DNA of 64,000 bases from contig CAVXRS010000006.1 of the NCBI GenBank assembly GCA_963764215.1, forward strand, positions 248,001 to 312,000. The letters are read 5' to 3'. The notes below the pieces were generated by a model. It was given only the letters and a program-made list of their open reading frames with translations, searched no databases and was not told the DNA's origin. The translations under genes and the position numbers were made by a program. Source of the stretch: JAFDWI01 sp963764215 (lineage in GTDB: Bacteria > Actinomycetota > Acidimicrobiia > Acidimicrobiales > Iamiaceae). Shown piece after piece: positions 40,093 to 47,294 of this stretch (positions are counted from its first letter, which is position 1; each line of letters starts with the position of its first letter).

Positions 40093-40938
40093 TCAGGCGC
40101 CGCCATGTCCATCTTCCTGATCGGCGAGCGCGTAGGTCACCGTGCCGCCGTGTTCGGCCCGGGTGATCCGTCCGCCGCCTGGGCCGCCCACCAACGTGGT
40201 GACGAGTAGCCCGTTGCGGTCGGCGAGTTCATCCAACATGGCCCGACGGGTGGCAGCCGCAGCAACGAGCTGGAGTGGTTCCTCGCCGGCCAACGTCGTG
40301 CCCGGGTCGGCAACCTGGAAGGGCGAGAGCACGAGGTGGCCGGGGATCACGGCGAAATCCCCGCGGCTTTCCACCCGTACCGCTACGTGGCCCGGGTTGT
40401 GACCGGGCGCGTCCACAAGCTCTACCTCCGGGCCCAAGGAGGTCGGGGGTTCGATGCCATCCACGAGGCCGGCTTCACGCAAGACCGTCAGCTCGCCCGC
40501 ACCGTAGATATCGGCGCCCGCGTCGATCGCCGCCAGCTCGGCCGCCGGATACAGATAGCGGGCATTCGGGAAGCTCGGTAGCCACTGGTTGTCCGGTCCC
40601 GGCCGGGTGTTCCAGCCGATGCCGTCACAATGGGTGTTGACCACCAGGCCCACATCATCAGGCGGAAATCCCGCCGCGGCAAGTTCCTCCAGCAGCTTCC
40701 CAGCGTGGTCGGCGGCATCGGGTTGCGATCGGGGATGATCGTTGGCGAGCCACGGGTCCACGACGATGCGCCGAGTTGGCGTACGAATGGCGAGAGCGGA
40801 GAACGCGATGCGCACCTCGCCGTCGTCGGTGGCGAAGGTCGGGATCATCCAGCCGGCCGGTGGCGCAGGTGCAGGTACCGCAAAGTTCTCATCTTCGATT
40901 CGGACGATGTCGACGTCGCCGACACGCCAGGTATGCAT
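40093..40938 (-). CDS. Metallo-beta-lactamase-fold protein with an incomplete metal motif
   Basis: A 281-residue MBL-fold protein: MHTWRVGDVDIVRIEDENF, then IVVDPWLANDHP and APGHNPGHVAVRVESRGDFA. Where the family has HxHxDH, this one reads VVNTHCDGIGWNTRPGPDNQ, so two residues and two metal-ligand histidines are missing with no frame change. It may bind metal differently or be non-catalytic. An intact relative with HLHFDH is at 57769-58440. It sits between the two lipoprotein copies. Function is unknown beyond the fold. Confidence 0.72.
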   Translation of the reverse strand: MHTWRVGDVDIVRIEDENFAVPAPAPPAGWMIPTFATDDGEVRIAFSALAIRTPTRRIVVDPWLANDHPRSQPDAADHAGKLLEELAAAGFPPDDVGLVVNTHCDGIGWNTRPGPDNQWLPSFPNARYLYPAAELAAIDAGADIYGAGELTVLREAGLVDGIEPPTSLGPEVELVDAPGHNPGHVAVRVESRGDFAVIPGHLVLSPFQVADPGTTLAGEEPLQLVAAAATRRAMLDELADRNGLLVTTLVGGPGGGRITRAEHGGTVTYALADQEDGHGGA

Positions 40939-41372
40939 GCCCCCGAGTCTCGCCCATCCGCCGGAACGGCACACACGATTTGTCGACTCGTCAGGAGAGT
41001 CGTCACCGACTCCCATGCCATGGTCTGGTACATCCAGGGGTCGCGCCGCCCTTCTGACAATGCCGCCGCTGCCCTGGTCGACGCCGTGGTATCGATCGCG
41101 TCGTGATGCACTCGGCGATCCATGGGATCGGTTCATCGTTGCCGTCGGCCCGGCGTGCTTGACAATCCCGATCGTCACCCGCGTGAGCGCAGGATCCGTC
41201 AGACCAACCTCGTCGACGTCATCTGACGACTGCCGATGGCGGCCGCTTCTGCTGGCCGGGGTGCAACCACCACGAGCGCAACGGCAGAGAATGATCAAAC
41301 CGCCGACCCCGGGTGGACTTTCCGGAAGCGCGCACGAAACGGACACCAGACCGGTTCGGTAGGTTCTTTGCA
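40939..41372. other. Gap of about 430 bp, no gene seen
   Basis: Only poorly supported overlapping frames are present, with no recognisable motif, between the divergent MBL-fold and GNAT genes. It should hold the two promoters; I could not identify -10/-35 elements or a clear repeat. Confidence 0.4.
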
Positions 41373-41894
41373 GTGACCGAGCTGATGGGCGCCGAGGTGC
41401 GGCTCAGGACGCCGACTCCCGACGACGTCGCGGAGCTCGCCCATCTACGAGCCGATCCACAGGTGTTCCAGTGGTGGCGAGGAGGCGGCGACCTCGTCGC
41501 GGCTGTCATCTCGGACATGAACGAGCCGGACTCGATCGCGTACGTGATCGAGGTCGACGACCAGATCGTGGGCTGGATCCAGTGGTCCCAAGACATTGCC
41601 CCCGACTACCGGTGCGCGCAGATCGACATTTGGATCGCTGCCGACCTGCACGGGCGCGGCATCGGCACCGACGCGCTTCGAACGCTGGTGCGCCACATCT
41701 TCGATGAGCACGGCCACCATCGCATCGAGATCGATCCGGCCACGGAGAACGCTGCTGCGATCCGCTGCTACACCAAGGTCGGATTCAAGCCCGTTGGGAT
41801 CCAGCGCCGCCACGAACGCGGCAACGACGGCAGCTGGCACGACAGTCTCCTCATGGACCTACTGTCTGACGAATTCGACTCCGCTGGCTTCTAG
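41373..41894 (+). CDS. GNAT acetyltransferase, aminoglycoside 6'-N-acetyltransferase-like
   Basis: A 173-residue GNAT protein from GTG 41373 (ATG 41385 is the alternative). The order of motifs VRLRTPTPDDVAELAHLRAD, FQWWRGGGD, QIDIWIAADLHGRGIGTDAL, then IDPATENAAAIRCYTKVGF follows the AAC(6') group: acceptor loop, acetyl-CoA pyrophosphate loop (HGRGIGT), and the NxxAIRxYxKxGF signature. It transfers acetyl from acetyl-CoA to an amine. Whether the acceptor is an aminoglycoside is not shown by sequence. Confidence 0.8.
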   Translation: MTELMGAEVRLRTPTPDDVAELAHLRADPQVFQWWRGGGDLVAAVISDMNEPDSIAYVIEVDDQIVGWIQWSQDIAPDYRCAQIDIWIAADLHGRGIGTDALRTLVRHIFDEHGHHRIEIDPATENAAAIRCYTKVGFKPVGIQRRHERGNDGSWHDSLLMDLLSDEFDSAGF

Positions 41895-42006
41895 CGCAAT
41901 TTTGAAGCAATCTTTGGTGGCCGCGGCACGTGAGCGGTCAGGGCTCTCTGGCCCCTCCATCGTTGGGCCGATGGGCGGTCACGCGCTTTGGAAAACCGGG
42001 GTGGAC

Positions 42007-42111
42007 GTTCGGCTCCCGCGGGAGTCGAACGGTGCGCCGCTCCCGCGGGCGCGCCATAGGAATTATGTTGTCACCCCCGAGTAGTACCCTGGCTCCCTAG
42101 GGAGCCAGGGT
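42007..42111. repeat. Cluster of strong palindromes in a 353-bp gap
   Basis: Between two convergent GNAT genes (41895-42247 is otherwise empty) lie three inverted repeats. First, 42007-42030 is a 24-bp near-perfect palindrome centred on CTCCCGCGGGAG with GTTCG/CGAAC flanks. Second, 42031-42055 is a stem of GGTGCGCC with GGCGCGCC. Third, 42086-42111 is a perfect 26-bp palindrome with half-site ACCCTGGCTCCCT. The last could act as a bidirectional terminator; the others are unexplained. Confidence 0.75.
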
Positions 42112-42247
42112 GGATGGCTCTGACGGGAGCGGCGAAAGCGAATGCCCGCTCGGACTCGACGACTTCTCGGTGTCGGCGCGTCCGCGGGCGCGCCGGTTCG
42201 CCACCACGCGAAGCCAGAACCCGGGCTGACTCACTGCAGACGCATTG

Positions 42248-43060
42248 TCAGGCGACCGGAGCGACGAATCGGACGTGGGTCCGATAGCGGTAGATCTCGC
42301 GGTAACCCATGCGACGGTAGATCGGCTCGCCCATCGCCGATGCCTGAAGCGACACCAAACGCGCGCCTGATTCGAACGCCCGGTTGGTGACCGCCCGGGT
42401 GACACGATCTCCGAGGCCCTTGCCGCGAGCCCGCTCCAACGTTCCGACCCAGTAGACCCCGGCGATGGAGTGGCTCGACAACACCTGGGCGGCGGCTACC
42501 GGCATGTCCCCTTCGTAGGCGACCACGGTCTGCAAGTACGGAGTCAGGTATGCCCGCAGATCGGTGATCGAGTCGACCACGGTGTCGGGTGGCATTCCTT
42601 GGGTGGCATATGCGGCGTCGCTCACCGCCACGAAGTCATCGAACGTGGCGCGGTCGTCGACCCATCGAGGTGCGACGCCATCTGGCAACGGCTGCGGCTC
42701 GACCGGCATTTCGCAAATCATCTCGGGCGCTTCGAGCAGTGACGTGACGCCGGCATCCTCGGCAGCGAGGCGAAGATCTTCGTCCTCGGCGACGCCGTCC
42801 CGCAGGCACAGAGACCAGCCGCGCCCCCGCTCGGCGAAGAACCCGTCCGCGACCTCGACCACGGTCGCGGCCGGAACCGTCGGATCGAGTCGCCAGACCC
42901 CATTGAACAGCACCGGAAACCGGGTGCGCGACGCATACAGCAGCAGGCCGTCGGTTTCGAGGATCTCTCCTTCGTGACCAGAGGCGCGGGCGAGTTCGCG
43001 ACTGAACTCCTGGTAGTTGGCCTGTCCCAGATCAGCAGCAACAGCATCGGCGACAGCCAC
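42248..43060 (-). CDS. GNAT-family N-acetyltransferase
   Basis: A 270-residue protein whose C-terminal half is a GNAT domain: QVLSSHSIAGVYWVGTLERA, the pyrophosphate loop RGKGLGDRVT, then ASAMGEPIYRRMGYREIYRY. The N-terminal half (FSRELARASGHEGEILETDG) resembles a degenerate second GNAT domain. Substrate unknown. Intact, no frameshift. Confidence 0.8.
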   Translation of the reverse strand: MAVADAVAADLGQANYQEFSRELARASGHEGEILETDGLLLYASRTRFPVLFNGVWRLDPTVPAATVVEVADGFFAERGRGWSLCLRDGVAEDEDLRLAAEDAGVTSLLEAPEMICEMPVEPQPLPDGVAPRWVDDRATFDDFVAVSDAAYATQGMPPDTVVDSITDLRAYLTPYLQTVVAYEGDMPVAAAQVLSSHSIAGVYWVGTLERARGKGLGDRVTRAVTNRAFESGARLVSLQASAMGEPIYRRMGYREIYRYRTHVRFVAPVA

Positions 43061-43130
43061 ATGAAGAGTCTCGCATCCGGTCCCCGCCGCGGTCGGTCAT
43101 GCGGTCCGGAGACAGTCCGATACCGAATGG

Positions 43131-43146
43131 GTGCACCCGGGTGCAC
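43131..43146. promoter_or_regulatory. 16-bp perfect palindrome upstream of a GNAT gene
   Basis: GTGCACCCGGGTGCAC lies about 70 bp upstream of the GNAT gene starting at 43060. It could be a dimeric repressor site; there is no other evidence. Confidence 0.3.
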
Positions 43147-43176
43147 GAACCGCCCTTGCGCCGCGAATCCGTTCGC

Positions 43177-43718
43177 AGTCCACGGACCGACGCCACCACT
43201 CCGCGGATCAGGACGTGCGCAAGTCCAGGCTGTACTGCGTCGCCTCCTGGTTCGGGCTGGGTGTCGACTCGGCCGATACGAGCAACGTGGCGTTCCCGCG
43301 CTTGAAGCGACCTCGCCATGCCGACTGCGATCCACCCGTCAACGCGTGAGGCTTCTCCACGACCGTCCAGCCGTCGAGCGCGCGACTGTAGAACTGGACG
43401 ACCTGGCGGGGGGATGCACGGACGACGGTGAAGGTCTGCGTGGTCGCGGAGCCGTTCACGTTGGGATGGCCCACTGGGGACGACCCCGCATACTGGGGCA
43501 GACCGTGAAAGGTGACCGACCCCCGCTTGGCCGGCGACGTCGTCGAATTCGACGCCGTGGAACTGCCACATCCGGCGCAGGCGGCGACCAGCACGACCCC
43601 CACGGCGATGGCCCGCAGGGCCACCCGGGCCGACCCGAGGGATCGGGAAGCACCGCGCCGGGGGAACACGTCCATGTCGAAGACCTTCCCGCCAGAGCCG
43701 ACTCCAATCGACAACGCG
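43177..43718. repeat. Direct duplication, copy B (542 bp)
   Basis: Second copy of 39444-39985, same orientation. Together they bracket the MBL-fold and GNAT genes. No target-site duplication, terminal inverted repeat or transposase was found, so a recombinational duplication is more likely than a mobile element. Confidence 0.85.
43208..43675 (-). CDS. Small lipoprotein, duplicated, copy B
   Basis: A 155-residue paralogue of the 39475-39942 protein. The signal VVLVAACAGC, lipobox and C-terminus NQEATQYSLDLRTS are the same. Amino-acid differences lie mostly in the signal region and linker; the mature domain is nearly identical. Both copies are intact in an area with no frameshifts, which suggests both are functional. 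Confidence 0.68.
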   Translation of the reverse strand: MDVFPRRGASRSLGSARVALRAIAVGVVLVAACAGCGSSTASNSTTSPAKRGSVTFHGLPQYAGSSPVGHPNVNGSATTQTFTVVRASPRQVVQFYSRALDGWTVVEKPHALTGGSQSAWRGRFKRGNATLLVSAESTPSPNQEATQYSLDLRTS

Positions 43719-43765
43719 CGCCGCACCACGATCGGACGCGGTCCTCGCCCAGAGGCGGCGAGTGA

Positions 43766-45163
43766 TCAGTCGTCGCGGGCCATGTTGGCAAAGCGGGTGT
43801 AGTGGACTGAGGAACGCCAGGCGGGTGACGCCGAGCGGGCCCGAGCGGTGCTTGGCGACACGAGGATCTCCGCCGTGCCGGTGTCGGGTGACTCCGGGTT
43901 GTACACCTCGTCGCGGTACAGGAACATCACCACGTCGGCGTCCTGCTCCAGGGCGCCGGACTCACGCAGGTCGCTCAGCAGCGGTCGCTTGTCGGCGCGC
44001 TGCTCGAGGCCGCGGTTGAGCTGCGCCAGCGCCACGACGGGGCAGTGCAGCTCGCGTGCCAGGATCTTGAGGCCACGGCTGATCTCGGCCACCTCGACCT
44101 GGCGGTTCTCGGCGTTGGACGCGCCCGGTCATCAGCTGGATGTAGTCGACGACGATCAGGCCCAGGTCGCCGACCTTGGACGAGAGCCGCCTGGCCTTGC
44201 CGCGGATCTCGGCGATCGAGACGTTGGGGTTGTCGTCCATCCACAGCGGCGCCTCGGCGAGGCGACCGACCGCGCCGGTGATCTTGGTCCAGTCGCTGAT
44301 CCTCGAGGCGGCCCGACGCCATGCGGCGCAGAGTCGACGCGGGCCTCGGCGCTGAGGAGGCGCTGGGAGAGCTCGAGGCGGCTCATCTCCAGCGAGAAGA
44401 ACAGCACCGGCTTGCTCGCGTTCATGGCCGCATGCGGCGCCATGCCGAGCGCGAAGGCCGTCTTGCCCATGGCGGGACGAGCGCCGACGACGATGAGCGC
44501 CTCGGGCTGCAGCCCGGAGGTGAGGTCGTCGAGGTCGGTGTAGCCCGATCGGCGTGCCGGTGATCGCGTCGCCGCGGTCGTAGAGCATCTCGATGCGGCT
44601 GAGCGTCTCGGGCAGCAGGTCGCGCAGCTCGGCGGTCGAGTCGGTGATGCGGTTCTGCGACAGGTCGTAGACCATCGTCTCGGCGGTCGTCGAGCGTCTT
44701 GATGACGTCGTCGGGAAGGCTGTACCCGAGCTCGGAGATCTCCGACTGCGACCGTGATGAGCCGACGCAGCAGCGCGTGGTCCTCGACGATCTGGGCGTA
44801 GCGGCCGCGTTGGAGGTGGCCGGGGTGTTGGCCTGGAGGCTGAACAGCACCGACGGGCCACCGAGCGGTCGAGCAGGTCGGCGCGGCGCAGCTCGTCGGC
44901 GACGGTCACCGGGTCGACGGGCTCGCCACGGGCCGTCAGCGTGCTCATCGCGTCGTAGATGTGGCCGTGGGCGGGCTTGTAGAACGAGGCCGACGTCACC
45001 ACTCTCGGACGCGGACGCGACCGCGTCGCGTGACAGCAGCATGGCGCCCAGCAGGGACTCCTCGGCCTGGATGTCGTGGGGCGGCACCCGACCCGGCGAC
45101 GTGCGCCGACCCGAGGGGCCATCTGCGTCGAACGGGTCCTGAGAACGGACATCGGTCCACCAT
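43766..45163 (-). CDS. dnaB: Replicative DNA helicase (heavily frameshifted)
   Basis: The pieces occur in order in three frames: PPHDIQAEESLLGAMLLSRD, SASFYKPAHGHIYDAMSTLT, LPETLSRIEMLYDRGDAITG, the Walker A region GARPAMGKTAFALGM, LEMSRLELSQRLLSAEA, Walker B LGLIVVDYIQLMTG, and ARELHCPVVALAQLNRGLEQ. At least eight indels are needed. The total span fits about 465 residues, so no intein is present. DnaB unwinds DNA ahead of the replisome as a hexamer. The start is uncertain (ATG 45163, ATG 45152 or slightly upstream). Gene order rpsF-ssb-rpsR-rplI-dnaB is standard. Confidence 0.93.
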
Positions 45164-45206
45164 GGCTCGACGGGCCTGTGGGAGGCAAGAGGTGCAACCC
45201 CGAAAG

Positions 45207-45394
45207 CTGTCCACAGCAGCCATCTCAGCATGTGGACAAGTCAAGTTCGCGGCAGGCGACTGCGGACAGATAGTGGACACCGCCCCTGTGGACGATCGTT
45301 GCCCTCAAGCCGTTCCGCGACGCCAAACGGCTGTGCACGGCATCGTTGACCACCGCCACAGCGCGCAAACGGCTGTGGCGAACGCTGTGGACGA
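45207..45394. promoter_or_regulatory. Cluster of DnaA-box-like sites between rplI and dnaB
   Basis: The actinobacterial DnaA box TTGTCCACA (complement TGTGGACAA) occurs perfectly at 45231-45239. Three 8-of-9 matches lie at 45207-45215, 45287-45295 and 45386-45394. Weaker forms are at about 45261, 45272 and 45374. All are within 190 bp and outside the conserved coding part. This density suggests DnaA binding, either regulating dnaB or marking an origin-like region. No AT-rich unwinding element was seen. Confidence 0.5.
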
Positions 45395-45397
45395 ACC

Positions 45398-45846
45398 TCA
45401 GGCGCCGAAACGACCTCGACGGTGACCGGGAACTCGACGTCGCGTGCAGCTTCGCGGGCACCATGTGGGTGCCGAGCGTCTTGATCGGCTCGTCGAGGTG
45501 CAGCTTGTGCGGATCGATCTCGATGCCCGTCTGGGCCGCGATCGCCTCGGCGATCTCGGACGTGGTGACCGACCCGAAGAGGCGGTCGCCCGCTCCGGTC
45601 TTGGCGGTGACGGTGATCGTGGTGGGCACCAGCGTCTTGGCGACGTCCTCGGCCGCAGTGCGGGCCGCGGCGTCGCTTGAGCTCGCGTGAGCGACGCATG
45701 GCCTCGGCCTGGGCGTGCACGCCGGTCGACGCCTTGAAGGCGCGGCCCTTGGGCAGCAGGAAGTTGCGGGCGTAGCCGTCGGCGACCGTGACCAGGTCGC
45801 CCTTCTTGCCGACGCCGTCGACGTCGTCGCGCAGGATCAGCTCCAG
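45398..45846 (-). CDS. rplI: 50S ribosomal protein L9 (frameshifted)
   Basis: The N-terminal RNA-binding domain reads ELILRDDVDGVGKKGDLVTV, then ADGYARNFLLPKGRAFKAS. The C-terminal domain reads LHLDEPIKTLGTHMVPAKLH, then DVEFPVTVEVV, after shifts. Length is about 149 residues. The codon where the initiating methionine belongs (45846-45844) reads CTG, directly after the rpsR stop. It may be a rare CTG start or a base error. L9 binds 23S rRNA helix 76 and supports reading-frame maintenance. Confidence 0.88.
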
Positions 45847-46289
45847 TCAGTCCTCGCCTCCGTCGTCGGTCGGCGTCGCGAAGGCCTCGGTGAGCTCGGC
45901 GTCGGTCATCGTCTCGTTCTCGGGCTCGACTTCGTCCCCACCGGGCGGCGGCGCCGACGGCGTCGGGCGGCGGTCCTTCGGCCCGACCGCCGCGGTCGAC
46001 CACGTTCGCCACGGTTGGAGCGCTGCTGGGTGACCCGGTTGGTGTAGGGCAGCAGCGCCATCTCGCGGGCGTTCTTGATGGCCATGGCGACCGCAGCCTG
46101 CTGCTGGGAGTCGTTGCCGGTGACCCGACGGGCGCGGATCTTGGCCCGGTCCGAGGTGAAGCGCGGAGCAGGTTCACGTCCTTGTAGTCGACGTACTCGA
46201 CCTTCTCGGAGGTGAGGATGCTCACCTTCTTCTTGGCGCGCCGGGATTGTCCTTGTTCTTGCCGCGCAGCTTGGCGCCTTCCCTGCCAT
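45847..46289 (-). CDS. rpsR: 30S ribosomal protein S18 with an acidic C-terminal extension (frameshifted)
   Basis: The core VSILTSEKVEYVDYKDVNLL, then FTSDRAKIRARRVTGNDSQQ and MALLPYTNRVTQQ, is clearly S18. The frame then shifts, and the readable end is GDEVEPENETMTDAELTEAF followed by ATPTDDGGED, an acidic tail not found in typical S18 (75-90 residues). Restored length is about 145. The ATG at 46289 overlaps the ssb stop (TGATG). S18 partners S6 on the small-subunit platform. Confidence 0.86.
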
Positions 46290-46761
46290 CAGAACGGCTC
46301 CTCATTGGTGTTCCAGCTCGGCACCCGAGGAGCCTGGTTCTCGACCCGCCGGGGACTTGCCGGACCCACCGGAGCTGCGGGAACGCGCACCGTCGCGGCG
46401 CTCGTTCTTGCTGACCTCGGCGGTCGCCCAGCGCAGGCTGGGGGCGACGTCGTCGGCGACGATCTCGACCTTGGAGCGCTTGTCGCCCTGGTCGGTCTGC
46501 CACGAGCGCTGCTCGAGGCGTCCGGTGACCACCACCCGCGGCCCCGCGGCCCAGCGACCCGACACGTTCTCGGCGAGCTGTGCCCAGCACTTGATGTCGA
46601 AGAACGACGTCTGTTCCTCCCATTCCTGGGTGGAGCGGTTCTGCCAGCGGCGGTTGACGGCCACGCCGAAGGACGCGACGGCCTGGCCGCTGACGGGGTG
46701 AAGCGCAGCTCCGGGTCGCGGGTGATGTTGCCGACGATGGTGACGGTGTTGTCCTGGCCAT
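46289..46761 (-). CDS. ssb: Single-stranded DNA-binding protein (frameshifted)
   Basis: The OB fold NTVTIVGNITRDPELRFTPS, then VAVNRRWQNRSTQEWEEQTS and FFDIKCWAQLAENV, is typical. The start reads ATGGCCAGGACAACACC; one more C restores MAQDNTVTIVG, so a C has probably been dropped. Near the end another shift is needed to reach NTNEEPF, the acidic C-terminal tip by which SSB recruits partner proteins. Length is about 157 residues. GAGGAGG lies 7 nt before the ATG. Confidence 0.9.
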
Positions 46762-46779
46762 GGATGCCACCTCCTCTGC

Positions 46780-47144
46780 TCGGCGGTCGGCCGACTCTTC
46801 GGCGCCGCCGGGGTTGCCTCGACGTCGTCGAAGAGCCCACGGCGGTTCAGCCTCGTGGTCGGGCAGTCGGATGAGCTTGTGGCGGATCACTTCGTCCGCG
46901 ATGCGCAGGTTGCGTTCCAGCGCGTCGAGCGCGCCCGGCTCGGCGAGGATCTCGAAGACCAGGTAGATGCCCTCGGTCTTCTTGTTGATCTCGTAGGCGA
47001 AGCGACGACTTGACCCCACTTGTCGACCGAGGCGATCGTGCCTCCGGCGTCGGTGACCTCTTGGTCAGTGGAGTTCACCAGGTGTGACACCTCGGATTCG
47101 GACAGCTCGCCGTCCGCGATGATCATGATTTCATAGGCCCGCAT
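46780..47144 (-). CDS. rpsF: 30S ribosomal protein S6 (frameshifted)
   Basis: MRAYEIMIIADGELSESEVS opens the protein. After a shift near 47010 it continues RRFAYEINKKTEGIYLVFEI and NLRIADEVIRHKLIRLPDHE. A short C-terminal extension follows, but no frame shows a stop before the ssb ribosome-binding site, so the true end is uncertain; the boundary given is approximate. S6 binds S18 in the 30S platform. Confidence 0.86.
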
Positions 47145-47167
47145 GACGAGCGGCACCTCCCTGTGGA

Positions 47168-47200
47168 CCCGGCGTGCAGCCGGGGCCCCGCACGGTGCGG
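47168..47200 (-). promoter_or_regulatory. Paired hairpins in the rpsF leader
   Basis: Upstream of rpsF the transcript can form CCCGGC-loop-GCCGGG (47168-47184) and CCGCAC-G-GTGCGG (47188-47200). In several bacterial phyla the S6:S18 complex represses its own mRNA by binding a leader hairpin with CCG elements, and these could be the equivalent. This is inference from position. Confidence 0.3.
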
Positions 47201-47294
47201 AGCAGGGTCTGTGGCGACCGTGAAAGGCTAGACGCTGGGTGGGTTGGATTCCACATCGCCCATCACGATCGCAGTCGGGTGGGACATTTTCGCG

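Noticed and set aside
40939..41372. Small open frames in the gap between the MBL-fold and GNAT genes
   Set aside because: They overlap one another, lack any recognisable motif and have no good start context.
39444..43718. Composite transposon bounded by the 542-bp direct repeats
   Set aside because: The repeats encode a lipoprotein, not a transposase, and have no terminal inverted repeats.
43766..45163. Possible intein or programmed frameshift in dnaB
   Set aside because: The total span equals an ordinary DnaB, no intein splice motifs were seen, and the shifts are too many and random to be programmed.
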